This document shows, in pieces, positions 24,721-33,170 of a stretch of DNA of 64,000 nt; within the stretch, counting starts at the first letter, position 1, and every line of letters begins with the position of its first letter. Origin of the DNA: Flemingiibacterium sp045644145 (GTDB lineage Bacteria > Bacillota > Clostridia > Oscillospirales > CAG-272); the NCBI GenBank assembly GCA_045644145.1, contig JAZRGK010000080.1:66048-130047 (forward strand), in the 5' to 3' direction. Below the pieces are notes generated by a model. It was given only the letters and a program-made list of their open reading frames with translations. It ran no database searches and had not been told where the DNA came from. The translations under genes and the position numbers were made by a program.

Positions 24721-24775
24721 AAAGACAAGCGCTTAGAAAATGGAAATTTCCGATTTCAGAGAAAGGAGAGTGCAT

Positions 24776-27700
24776 ATGTACTATCAAAACGAACCGGACG
24801 AAACGCTGGTAATGCTTACACTTGCGGGCGAGCAGACGGCATATGAGGTTTTGGTAACACGTTATCAGAAGCTTGTGATATCCGCCGCGATGAAGATAAC
24901 CAAAAATCACTTTATGGCGGAAGATGCCGCGCAGGATGCCTTTGTTACGGCTTGGATGAAACTGAACACTCTGCAAGATACGAAAAAGTACGCTTCATGG
25001 GTGTGTCGTATAGCTAAAAACTGTGCTCTTAATATGATAAGCAGATACCGCAGCTTCCTTCCGCTTGATGTGGTGGATAACCTAAATATTTTCGACGACA
25101 GTTCGGATAACCCGGCAGAGTTGTATGCACTGTCCGAGGAACGAAATGAAGTTGATAAAACCGTTGAGCGGCTGCCGGAAAAGGTACGTCAGATCATTCA
25201 TCTGCATTATTTTGAAGACCTTTCTATCGCGGAGATCGCAGACCGGATGCGAATTTCCGAAGGAACGGTCAAGTGGCAGCTTCACGACGGCAGAAAACGA
25301 ATCAGAAAGGAACTTTGCGCTATGAATGAAAAGTATAACGATACTCTTGTACAGCGTGTTATGAAAAAGGTTGAAGAACTGAAATTATGGCAGGTCAAGA
25401 ACGATAAAAGCGGTTTTGAAAAGGTATACAAAGAAGTGCTTCGCGAGGTAGAGGAGCTTCCCGAATGCAGAGAAAAACAGCACGCGCTTGCCGATGTCCT
25501 GATGCGCGGTTGGTGGTGGCTTCCCGGCAAAAAGAACGATGCTCTGTTTTCCCGTATTGCGGATGCCGCCATGGAAGGTAAAAACGAGGAGGTAATGACC
25601 TTTATCGTCACCCGTGAGGATTCAAAGGTATACGGCAGTGCGAAAGTGAATTTCATCCGTGACAAGCAGATTCCCCGTCTTGAAAAAGCAGGCTTTATTA
25701 AGGCTCTCGGACGCGAATGGTTCTGGCTTGGCAACGAGTTGTTCCGAGAGGGAAAAGTAGAGGAAGGTCACGCCGCATATGACAAGGTTGAAGAAATTCT
25801 CACAAGCGGAGATGCTTATCGCATACTCGTGCCTTATGCAAGAAAGATGGAAGAAGTGCTCTCCACACGCTACAAGGATACGGGCAAAGAACGATATCGT
25901 ATCGGCGGTTCGGCAGAGGAGTACCGCATAATTGACGGAAAACTGCACTACTTCTCCGAGCAAGGCTTTGGAGAAGGCTGGGTTGCCTCGGTAAATTATA
26001 AGAGTGCCCAGATTTTCCGCAATGCATCAAGCTGCGACGGACAATTCTTTGCGGATATTGCAGTGGGCGAAACTCACACCGGCACTGACGGTACAAAGCT
26101 TTCCTATATTTCGGACGGTGAATCGCTGAACACGCCTGCAGGCAGATTTGACGGATGTCAGCTCTGGGAAGTAAGACGTTGGACGGACACACAAAAAATC
26201 GTATGCAAAACCTACTACAAAGAGGGCATCGGCATTGTTCGCCAGGAGCTTACAACTGATGGAGCGACCGACAGCCATACGCTTAGTGCATATGAAATTA
26301 AAGGCGGAGAGGGACTTCTTCCCCTTTTGCCAGGCAATAGTTGGGAATACGCCCCATCGTATTCCCTAGATACGATTTCGTCCGAACTTAAAATCACTGT
26401 GGATTTTGTTTGTGATGAACGAATACTTGTTTCTCATTTCGAAAACACCGAACGACTTAAGTACGACGAAAATTCCTGGCTTGATGCCGTGCAAGAAATT
26501 GCCAATGAATACTGCCGTGAGAATGGCGGAAACTGGCGTATATGCGACGTTTATCCTGCCATGGAGCGTGCGGAGCGGCTTGCCGTGACTCCTATGGAAA
26601 AGGCACACACCAAAGCGGCGGTATCTACGGTACGGAGAATACTCGCTACAGACCCAACCTTCAATCCCGACCACACTGCCACGGGACATTGGAATTTCTT
26701 CTGCAGGACATACATCAGAAAGAAGTCCGATTCTCTTATTCTTACCGATTATAACTCCAGATGGAGTTTCGAGTGGAAAAATACCGGCAGCATGGGCGCA
26801 GCAGAGGATCCTATTCTGTATAACGATATCTACGGTATTCTCCGGGATGCGGCAAACTGCCTCTGGTCTGACGAATGGCGAATCGGCGCATCACCTATCG
26901 TGGAATATGACAGGTACGGAAGCGCAATCAAAACGCAGATCACCTGCGAGGATGGCGGAACAGTCACGACGAAGGCCGGAACTTTTGAAAACTGCTTCAA
27001 GCTTTGCCTTGATATTAGCGGGATGGGCGACGGACTTACCTACCGAGGTGGCAAGAAGGCTTACTATTTTGCCGATGGGATCGGAATTGTCCGCACCGAG
27101 AACGAATTTTGCGGCGGTGCAAAGACAGCAGTTTACGAGCTTACCTCATACGAGGGTGTGGGCGAGGGATTCATGCCCATAGCGGACGGTCTTGTTCGTC
27201 GATATGATGCCCTCGACCTAACTGACGGCTTTGTGGGTGCTGTAGAATACACCTATGCGGCGGATGAGGACGGCGACATCGTTGTATTTGCTGACCGCAC
27301 AGGTATCCGCGAGCTTCCGCCGACGATCACGCAGTATAGCGCGATTCAGGGCGAGATGATTGAACAGCAGCTCTGCGATGCCGGAAAATGGCAAGAAGGT
27401 CAGCTTATGTATGGGGTGAACAACTTCCATCTGATACTTCATCTTCTTGGAAGACCCAGCCACAATATTCACACCGCTAAAAGATCGGTGGATGTACAGA
27501 GCTTCAATATGAAAATCATGGAGCTTCTGGGTGAAAACGGCGAGGTGCCGCCTGCGTGGTACAGCCTCTATTCATGGACTGCACTTATCAGATCCGCTGC
27601 CTTATTCGGCAACGGCGAAAAGGACGAGGGATACCGCAGTCTTGAAACAGCCATTGAATACGCCGAAAAAGCTGCCGCTTTTAATAAAGGTGCGCTTCTT

Positions 27701-27940
27701 GATGCCGGCAACAGTCATGTTCTCGGTGGAGTCAAGTATGTGAAGGGATGCGGCAGAATCCAGCTTCCGAACGGAAGGTGCGAGCCGATCAACTATGACT
27801 ATTGGATGGACTCATATGACAAGCTCATTTTTGACGTGCTGAACGCCCCCCGCGGATGGTCATGGTTTAATTCCGCACGCGGGGAGGACCGGTTCAAGGA
27901 ATGCATTGAGCGCGCAGGTAAAATAGGCCAAAAGGCATAA
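24776..27940 (+). CDS. Giant ECF sigma factor with ~865-residue C-terminal extension
   Basis: 1054 residues. The first ~185 are a standard ECF sigma factor: region 2 (about 20-95, AEDAAQDAFVTAWMKL) and region 4 (about 130-185, LSIAEIADRMRISEGTVKW). The remainder, far longer than in usual ECFs, is soluble with no membrane segment. It contains an apparent internal duplication: TPAGRFDGCQLWEV...YKEGIGIVRQEL...GGEGLLPLLPGNSWEY versus TKAGTFENCFKLCL...FADGIGIVRTEN...GVGEGFMPIADGLVRRY. The start at 24776 has AAAGGAG 7 nt upstream. No anti-sigma gene is adjacent, so the extension may hold the sensing or inhibitory function. The regulon is unknown. Confidence 0.85.
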   Translation: MYYQNEPDETLVMLTLAGEQTAYEVLVTRYQKLVISAAMKITKNHFMAEDAAQDAFVTAWMKLNTLQDTKKYASWVCRIAKNCALNMISRYRSFLPLDVVDNLNIFDDSSDNPAELYALSEERNEVDKTVERLPEKVRQIIHLHYFEDLSIAEIADRMRISEGTVKWQLHDGRKRIRKELCAMNEKYNDTLVQRVMKKVEELKLWQVKNDKSGFEKVYKEVLREVEELPECREKQHALADVLMRGWWWLPGKKNDALFSRIADAAMEGKNEEVMTFIVTREDSKVYGSAKVNFIRDKQIPRLEKAGFIKALGREWFWLGNELFREGKVEEGHAAYDKVEEILTSGDAYRILVPYARKMEEVLSTRYKDTGKERYRIGGSAEEYRIIDGKLHYFSEQGFGEGWVASVNYKSAQIFRNASSCDGQFFADIAVGETHTGTDGTKLSYISDGESLNTPAGRFDGCQLWEVRRWTDTQKIVCKTYYKEGIGIVRQELTTDGATDSHTLSAYEIKGGEGLLPLLPGNSWEYAPSYSLDTISSELKITVDFVCDERILVSHFENTERLKYDENSWLDAVQEIANEYCRENGGNWRICDVYPAMERAERLAVTPMEKAHTKAAVSTVRRILATDPTFNPDHTATGHWNFFCRTYIRKKSDSLILTDYNSRWSFEWKNTGSMGAAEDPILYNDIYGILRDAANCLWSDEWRIGASPIVEYDRYGSAIKTQITCEDGGTVTTKAGTFENCFKLCLDISGMGDGLTYRGGKKAYYFADGIGIVRTENEFCGGAKTAVYELTSYEGVGEGFMPIADGLVRRYDALDLTDGFVGAVEYTYAADEDGDIVVFADRTGIRELPPTITQYSAIQGEMIEQQLCDAGKWQEGQLMYGVNNFHLILHLLGRPSHNIHTAKRSVDVQSFNMKIMELLGENGEVPPAWYSLYSWTALIRSAALFGNGEKDEGYRSLETAIEYAEKAAAFNKGALLDAGNSHVLGGVKYVKGCGRIQLPNGRCEPINYDYWMDSYDKLIFDVLNAPRGWSWFNSARGEDRFKECIERAGKIGQKA

Positions 27941-27948
27941 TAATACTA

Positions 27949-27983
27949 CCGCCGAGAGCAACCGTTGTGGTTGCTCTCGGCGG
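27949..27983 (+). terminator. Terminator of the giant sigma gene; hairpin repeat copy 2
   Basis: Perfect 15-bp stem CCGCCGAGAGCAACC (27949-27963) / GGTTGCTCTCGGCGG (27969-27983), loop GTTGT, then GTTTGTTG. Copies 1 and 3 differ by paired changes in the inner stem. Confidence 0.75.
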
Positions 27984-27991
27984 GTTTGTTG

Positions 27992-28058
27992 TAGACTGAT
28001 TCACAATTTTATGATATAATTATAAAAAAGTTCCAACCTTTTGTGGAATCCGTGTCTA
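27992..28058 (+). promoter_or_regulatory. Promoter region of the second sigma factor gene
   Basis: TAGACT (27992-27997), 17-bp spacer, TATAAT (28015-28020), nearly identical to the promoter of the upstream sigma gene. It is followed by CCAACCTTTT (AAC at 28035-28037) and CGTGTCTA (28051-28058), an ECF-like pair. The spacing between these two elements is 2 bp shorter than in the first copy. Confidence 0.5.
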
Positions 28059-28091
28059 TATAGGTGAAAGCTTTCAACGAGGTACAAACAA

Positions 28092-29774
28092 GTGAACAGA
28101 CAAGATGCCGAAAAGATTATAATTGAATATCTCAAACCCATATTCGGCTTTACGCTGAAGCGGTGTAAAAACGCACACGATGCGGAAGATCTATCGCAGG
28201 ATATTGTATTAAAGGCGTTCCGCGCACTTCTCATCAAAGACGATATCGGGGATGTCAGCAAATTTATTTGGACGATTGCTCATAATGCGTTCAGCAATTA
28301 CTATAGAGATGCCGCCAAAAGCATCATAGGTGTATCGATTGATGAGGTGGCAGAGATAATTGCTGATCCCGACTCGATGTTGGATAATGACGATAATGCT
28401 GATACCATACATAGATTGCAGAGCGAAAAAGCGTATCTTTCCAAACTCCAACGCAAGATCGTAATTGCATACTATTTTGAAAATCGCAAGCAAGCCGATA
28501 TTGCTAAAGATTTGAATATTCCTCTCGGAACGGTCAAGTGGCACTTGTTTGATGCGAAAAAAGAATTAAAACGAGGTATAGATACTATGAGAAAAACAAG
28601 TGAACTGAAATTTAATCCCATCAAATTCCACACATACGGTATTAACGGTTCCATTGGAACAAAAAACTTAGATGAATTCTTTCGGTCTACTTTGGCACAG
28701 AATATTTGCTATTGCGTACGCAATGAGGCAAAAACAATCAATGAGATTGCCGATGATATTGGTGTTTCGCCTGTTTATGTGGAAACTGAGGTTAATTTCC
28801 TTGAAGAGTACGGCTTTTTGGAGGAGCAAAGGGACAAGTATATCGTCAATTTCATAATCAGTGAACCAACTGCAGAACTGCTCACAATGCAGGATGCGAT
28901 GTATAAGAAAGCCGCAGGATTGTTTGCAAATGAGCTTTACGATGAACTGATTGCATCGGGACTGATTGATCATTCCGATATTTTGTGTGGACAGACCGAT
29001 AAACTGATCACCTTGACGGAAAGTACTCGTGCGGATCAAAACTTCCTTCTGTGGTCGCTTATCCCGTATATTGCGGCAGAATCTGGCGAAAAATTGGTGG
29101 AAGATAAAATTTCCTTTGAAGAGGTTGCGACTGTTCGTCCAGATGGTGCTCATAATATTTGTCACGCAGCCGTTGTCCCGGATAATGTGGAGTTGCCAGA
29201 AGATTATGTATATATGAAAAACTGGTGCGGGCCGTTCAGATATCCGAACAAACAGTATTCCGAGGGGAACATTTCGTTTTGGCAGCTTGATACTGAGTGG
29301 TCGGGACGAAGAATGAGTGTCAGCAAAATGTACGCAGAGAATGTTGATCGAGTTTTAGCTCTCGAAAAGCGTGAGGATGAGGACGGTCTGCTTTCAAAGG
29401 ATGAGTACGCTTGGCTATCAGAGCTTGGTTATATCAAAACCAACGGAGATTATGACGGACACTTTAAGTCCTCTTGGCAGATCGTAACGCTTACGAGCAA
29501 GGAAATCAAAAATAAACTCCTTGCAGTTGGCGAGAATATTAAGATAAAACACAAGGATAAATTTGATGCAATCAAAGCACATTATGTCGAAGCGGTACTC
29601 GATTCCGTGCCGGCTCATCTACGCCGGGTAAAGGAATATGAGCTTCAGTTTCTATTCCACGCTGACGGATGGTTCCTACTTCACTGTATTGTTGCACTTT
29701 TGAGCAACGGCAAGCTAAAGCAGCCTACCGATGGGCAAAGGAAAGTGCTTACAACGCTCATTGTTCAAAATTAA
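28092..29774 (+). CDS. ECF sigma factor with ~390-residue C-terminal extension
   Basis: 560 residues. Residues 1-165 form a sigma-70-like pair: region 2 (KNAHDAEDLSQDIVLKAFRA) and region 4 (NRKQADIAKDLNIPLGTVKW). After a linker, a winged-helix-like segment (about 205-255, TINEIADDIGVSPVYVETEV) precedes a domain without recognised homology. The GTG start at 28092 follows GAGGT at a spacing of about 10. It sits in the same hairpin-promoter context as the preceding giant sigma gene, although the C-terminal extensions are not obviously alike. No anti-sigma gene is adjacent. Confidence 0.82.
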   Translation: MNRQDAEKIIIEYLKPIFGFTLKRCKNAHDAEDLSQDIVLKAFRALLIKDDIGDVSKFIWTIAHNAFSNYYRDAAKSIIGVSIDEVAEIIADPDSMLDNDDNADTIHRLQSEKAYLSKLQRKIVIAYYFENRKQADIAKDLNIPLGTVKWHLFDAKKELKRGIDTMRKTSELKFNPIKFHTYGINGSIGTKNLDEFFRSTLAQNICYCVRNEAKTINEIADDIGVSPVYVETEVNFLEEYGFLEEQRDKYIVNFIISEPTAELLTMQDAMYKKAAGLFANELYDELIASGLIDHSDILCGQTDKLITLTESTRADQNFLLWSLIPYIAAESGEKLVEDKISFEEVATVRPDGAHNICHAAVVPDNVELPEDYVYMKNWCGPFRYPNKQYSEGNISFWQLDTEWSGRRMSVSKMYAENVDRVLALEKREDEDGLLSKDEYAWLSELGYIKTNGDYDGHFKSSWQIVTLTSKEIKNKLLAVGENIKIKHKDKFDAIKAHYVEAVLDSVPAHLRRVKEYELQFLFHADGWFLLHCIVALLSNGKLKQPTDGQRKVLTTLIVQN

Positions 29775-29782
29775 TAGCAGCA

Positions 29783-29817
29783 CCGCCGAGAGTAACCGTT
29801 GTGGTCGCTCTCGGCGG
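29783..29817 (+). terminator. Terminator of sigma gene 2; hairpin repeat copy 3
   Basis: CCGCCGAGAG (29783-29792) / CTCTCGGCGG (29808-29817). Last bacterial feature before the prophage. Confidence 0.7.
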
Positions 29818-29829
29818 TAATGTTAAGCC

Positions 29830-31425
29830 TTAATTCATATAATCATAGTAAAAAACAAATCCGAACCAATTTCGATTTACGAAATAGTTCGGATTTGTTA
29901 CGTTTGGTGACCCTAAAGAGTCCACAGACGAACACTCGGAGAGTGCGCTTTCTACGTCAGAAATGGTAATATTTACACCTATATGACCGCCTCCGGAGGG
30001 GTCAAACACGATTTTTGCATGATCATCGTACAGGTATATGGCTACAATAAAGTTTTTTATAAGATTTTCACGGTATTTTGGATCGTCTATATCACCGTTC
30101 CGGAACGATAGGAGAAATGTCTTTAGTTCTTCTACATTGATTTCCGGTATATTAACGGTAAGCTCGGCAAGCTGTGCCTTCACTTTTGCCTGGTCAGATT
30201 CAAGCTCAATCAGCCTGCTCTTTGTGGTATCTGTGAGTACACCTGCCTCGATGGCACGCATAATGTTTTGTATTGCCACATCGTTGGCTTTTTTTCGTTC
30301 TTCAAGAATCACGATGTCCGGGTTATCCCGTTGCTCATCGAAGTACCGTGCAACGCCTTCGGCAATCTGCGTAATAACCGGCTCATTCAAGATGTGCTGG
30401 TAAACACCCATTGCTACATCGTATTCGAGCTGATCTCGTCGGACGTCTTTCTTTCGGCATCCTCCGCCGGATCGTTTATCTTTGCAAGCGTAATAGTGGT
30501 GTTTTGTTCCTGATTTGCTTGTACCGCACATTCCTATCATCGGCTCTCCGCATTCACCACAGAAGAGAAGTCCCGTAAGAAGGTATCTTTCGTTGGTGCG
30601 GCTTTTGCCGCGCGGATTCTTTTTGTTTTTCAAAATATACTGTACCTCCTCGAATTGATGTTTTTCGATTATTTGAGGCATACCACCTTCGACGCGGATT
30701 CCGTCGAATATGTATGTACCCGTGTAGCGTTCATTTGATACGATAGTAGCGAAGCTGTTCTTGCCCCATTCGTTGCCACGACGATTTTTTATACCTCTCG
30801 CGTTGAGATCGGCGGCGATACTCATAAACATCTCGCCTGCTTCCACGCGAGCGAATATTTCTTTAACTATTGGGGCGGTGGTTTCGTCTATTACGAAGTG
30901 CCCGGCTTTGTCCGATTTATACCCATACGGCGCAGGACCGTTTGCGCGGCACTTCATAGCGTTGTCGGCTTGGTTGCGCTTTATATCCTCGCTCAAATTC
31001 TCGCTGTAAAACTGATTGAGATTCATCATTGTACGCCTTGCGAATCTGCCGGAGGCGTTATCCGCAAAGGCTTCTTTAGCGTAGAAGACTTGTATGCCGT
31101 ATTTATCCATTTCGCTTTCAAATATGAGCGCGTTGACCATATTTCGGGCGATACGGCTTGATTTGTAAGCGATTACAGCGGCGAAGACACCTTTTTCAGC
31201 ATCCCGGCGAAGCTTCTGATACTGCGGTCGGCGGTCGGAACGTCCCGATACTGCGCTGTCTGCATAGACGCCGACAACAGAAAGATTATTGGCAGCGGCA
31301 TACGCCTTGCACTCTGCAACTTGCTGTTCTATGGATTCTTCGCGCTGATTATGCGATGAAAAGCGAGCATATATCACGGCAGGTATTTCGCCGAGAGGGG
31401 ATATTTGCTTGTTTGTTCGCGCCAT
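29830..31425 (-). CDS. int: Large serine recombinase, phage integrase
   Basis: 531 residues. N-terminal resolvase domain with VIYARFSSHNQREESIEQQ (nucleophile Ser23 or Ser24) and YADSAVSGRSDRRPQYQKL. Next come the recombinase domain (PYGYKSDKAGHF) and a zinc ribbon (CGECGEPMIGMCG, YACKDKRSGGGCRKK) with a coiled-coil segment. It catalyses integration and excision at att sites without a tyrosine-type mechanism. The start at 31423-31425 has GAAAGGAGC upstream; the repressor stop is 40 bp away, so the two may share a transcript. The last ~25 codons run through a terminator-like hairpin (29854-29899), so the C-terminus may be variable or created by integration. Confidence 0.95.
   Translation of the reverse strand: MARTNKQISPLGEIPAVIYARFSSHNQREESIEQQVAECKAYAAANNLSVVGVYADSAVSGRSDRRPQYQKLRRDAEKGVFAAVIAYKSSRIARNMVNALIFESEMDKYGIQVFYAKEAFADNASGRFARRTMMNLNQFYSENLSEDIKRNQADNAMKCRANGPAPYGYKSDKAGHFVIDETTAPIVKEIFARVEAGEMFMSIAADLNARGIKNRRGNEWGKNSFATIVSNERYTGTYIFDGIRVEGGMPQIIEKHQFEEVQYILKNKKNPRGKSRTNERYLLTGLLFCGECGEPMIGMCGTSKSGTKHHYYACKDKRSGGGCRKKDVRRDQLEYDVAMGVYQHILNEPVITQIAEGVARYFDEQRDNPDIVILEERKKANDVAIQNIMRAIEAGVLTDTTKSRLIELESDQAKVKAQLAELTVNIPEINVEELKTFLLSFRNGDIDDPKYRENLIKNFIVAIYLYDDHAKIVFDPSGGGHIGVNITISDVESALSECSSVDSLGSPNVTNPNYFVNRNWFGFVFYYDYMN
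29848..29899 (-). terminator. Minus-strand terminator-like hairpin inside the 3' end of int
   Basis: 13-bp arms AACAAATCCGAAC (29854-29866) / GTTCGGATTTGTT (29887-29899) with inner arms ATTTCG/CGAAAT. Read on the minus strand it is followed by TTTTTTA (29849-29855). It precedes the int stop codon, which is unusual. Confidence 0.5.
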
Positions 31426-31465
31426 GTATATGCTCCTTTCTGTGTTGTGCGGGAGAGGGGATTTT

Positions 31466-32182
31466 TTACACCCTACCAATAACACGACCAACGCATTTGA
31501 TTGTGTCGTATTGGCTGAATTTAATATCCTTATACTTTTCATTGAGGGAGATCAGACGGTCTACCCCATATTTTTTTATATAGCCATCGCCGTTGACGAT
31601 GTATACGCCGACTTCGCCCTCATCGAGCGCGTCACATTGTTCAACAAGCACTACGTCGCCGTCATAGTATATTGGTTCCATGCTGTCGCCCGATATGGTA
31701 AGCGCGAAATCCGCTTGACGAGCTTCGGGAGAATCGGGAACAGATATAGTTTCCCATGCATTGTTATCATCAAGCATAAAACCGATTCCGGCAGATACCT
31801 TATACAAGCTGTGGCGAATGGAATACATGGGTTGCTTTTTCTCCGGCTTTATAGGTGTTATGCTACGAGTGTATTCTTCGTCAAGAACCATACCCATTAT
31901 CTTTTTGCCGTGTGCATCAAGCATACGGTATTTTTTTATCATCTCGCGTTCTGAAGCGCTTAATATATCGCCCTTCATTGATTCTATTTCATCTTGATAC
32001 AAATAGTTTGCATCACATTTTAATGCGGCGAAGAGCTTTATAAGAATATTCTCATTAGGTGAGCTTATTCCGCTTTCATAGTTTCCTATGCTCCCTTTTG
32101 AAACACCAACCAATTTAGCAAGCTCGGGCTGTGTGTAACCGAGTTCTTCCCGGCGTTGCTTGATTCTTGTGCTTAAACTCAT
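31466..32182 (-). CDS. Phage repressor, XRE HTH plus S24 (LexA-like) peptidase
   Basis: 238 residues. N-terminal helix-turn-helix (YTQPELAKLVGVSKGSIGNY) and C-terminal S24 self-cleaving domain, with the Ser in ISGDSMEPIYYDGD and a Lys in GDGYIKKYG. An Ala-Gly cleavage site is likely in VSAGIGFM. Such repressors maintain lysogeny and are inactivated through RecA during DNA damage. The ATG at 32180-32182 has GAGG 9 nt upstream. It is transcribed from the minus-strand promoter at 32219-32247, facing the Cro-like gene. Confidence 0.95.
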   Translation of the reverse strand: MSLSTRIKQRREELGYTQPELAKLVGVSKGSIGNYESGISSPNENILIKLFAALKCDANYLYQDEIESMKGDILSASEREMIKKYRMLDAHGKKIMGMVLDEEYTRSITPIKPEKKQPMYSIRHSLYKVSAGIGFMLDDNNAWETISVPDSPEARQADFALTISGDSMEPIYYDGDVVLVEQCDALDEGEVGVYIVNGDGYIKKYGVDRLISLNEKYKDIKFSQYDTIKCVGRVIGRV

Positions 32183-32218
32183 AATTAAAACCTCTTTTAT
32201 CATTGAAGTTACAACACG

Positions 32219-32306
32219 ATTATAACACACACGAGAGTACAAGTCAAGAAAAATCTCAAAAAACTTGTAAAAAACTCTTGACATCACAAGAAATATATGC
32301 TATAAT
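32219..32306. promoter_or_regulatory. Divergent lysogeny switch promoters and operator half-sites
   Basis: Minus-strand repressor promoter: TTGACT (32242-32247), 17-bp spacer, TATAAT (32219-32224). Plus-strand early promoter: TTGACA (32278-32283), 17-bp spacer, TATAAT (32301-32306). Related half-sites ACAAGT (32240), ACTTGT (32263), ACAAGA (32286) and ACTTGG (about 32333) lie across both, as expected for repressor and Cro operators. Confidence 0.8.
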
Positions 32307-32340
32307 GCAAATGGTCACAAAAAACTTGGGAGGTGATAAC

Positions 32341-32565
32341 GTGGATGGCATTGCTGAAAATACACGCAATCTCATTAGGGAGAGGGGATTAAAGAATAAA
32401 GCGGTAGCTGTTCGGGCTGGATATTCAGAGAAGCAATTCAGCAGGATAATGACCGGTGCGAAGCCTATGCGGAGTGAAGATATACTACGAATATCACAGG
32501 CACTCGGCGTAACACCTAATGAATTGTTTGGTATACCTGATACGGCAGAGCAGGAAGGAGGGTGA
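32341..32565 (+). CDS. Cro/C1-type HTH regulator
   Basis: 74 residues, essentially one helix-turn-helix domain (LKNKAVAVRAGYSEKQFSRI, SEDILRISQALGVTPNELFG). The GTG at 32341 has GGGAGGTGA just upstream; it is the first gene of the rightward early operon and opposes the S24 repressor, the position of Cro. Confidence 0.85.
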   Translation: MDGIAENTRNLIRERGLKNKAVAVRAGYSEKQFSRIMTGAKPMRSEDILRISQALGVTPNELFGIPDTAEQEGG

Positions 32566-32570
32566 GAGGA

Positions 32571-32837
32571 ATGGAGAACCAATGCGACATCGAAAGCGAA
32601 TTTGCTGAAACTTTCAGACATGCAGTTGCGGAAAGCCAAAAAGAACCAATTTCCGAATACGCGTCTGATGCGCGCGCATTACACAACATCGCTTTATTAA
32701 GCGAAGTATATCGGAAACTGGTTGATGGAATTATTCGGGTTGAACAAAGCGAAGAACTGTACAAGTATTATACGGAATTGGACCGTGCGTTTCGCAAAGT
32801 CATCAAATGTGAGTCTACTGACATAATGCTTGAGTGA
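32571..32837 (+). CDS. Small phage protein of unknown function
   Basis: 88 residues, acidic and largely helical, beginning MENQCDIESEFAETFRHAV. GGAGG lies about 9 nt before the ATG. It follows the Cro-like gene closely and ends before a convergent terminator. No family recognised. Confidence 0.65.
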   Translation: MENQCDIESEFAETFRHAVAESQKEPISEYASDARALHNIALLSEVYRKLVDGIIRVEQSEELYKYYTELDRAFRKVIKCESTDIMLE

Positions 32838-32877
32838 TAAAAAACGTGTGCTATTGAGGGGCTACTCAACAGCACAC
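32838..32877 (-). terminator. Minus-strand terminator of the small antisense gene
   Basis: GTGTGCT (32846-32852) / AGCACAC (32871-32877) with an inner TTGAG/CTCAA pairing. On the minus strand it is followed by GTTTTTTATC. Confidence 0.7.
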
Positions 32878-32890
32878 AGGGGTATCGAAA

Positions 32891-33061
32891 TTACTGCTTG
32901 TTTAGGTTGTTGTACTCAATTAGGATATCACATATCATCTTTGCGTTCATTCGATAAATTTCTTTGATAAGTTTTGTTGTTGCATTGTCGTTGACGAGGC
33001 GACTTGAATACTTATCAAGAACTTTGTCGCAGATAGTTTTTATGTCTTTTTCATCTATCAT
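32891..33061 (-). CDS. Small phage protein transcribed against the early operon
   Basis: 56 residues, starting MIDEKDIKTICDKVLDKYSS and ending LIEYNNLNKQ, helical and charged. The support is strong for such a short frame: AAAGGAGGTGATGA directly before the ATG, a promoter (TTGATT, 17 bp, TATAAT at 33088-33116) and its own terminator. It lies within the rightward early region but runs leftward, like the repressor, so it may be expressed in the lysogen. Function unknown. Confidence 0.75.
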   Translation of the reverse strand: MIDEKDIKTICDKVLDKYSSRLVNDNATTKLIKEIYRMNAKMICDILIEYNNLNKQ

Positions 33062-33087
33062 TGGGTCATCACCTCCTTTCTAAGGTG

Positions 33088-33116
33088 ATTATATCACAAA
33101 CAATCACAAAAATCAA
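33088..33116 (-). promoter_or_regulatory. Promoter of the small minus-strand gene
   Basis: Minus strand TTGATT (33111-33116), 17-bp spacer, TATAAT (33088-33093). The spacer contains GTGATTGTTTGTGAT, a repeated GTGAT motif that could be a regulator site. Confidence 0.65.
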
Positions 33117-33170
33117 CAATTTCAGGAATTCCTAAAAGCAACAAAACACAAAAAACAAAGGAGAAAAACC

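Noticed and set aside
29783..29899. Assigning an exact attL core sequence
   Set aside because: The right prophage end is outside the window, so no direct repeat can be compared; the hairpin there reads as a terminator.
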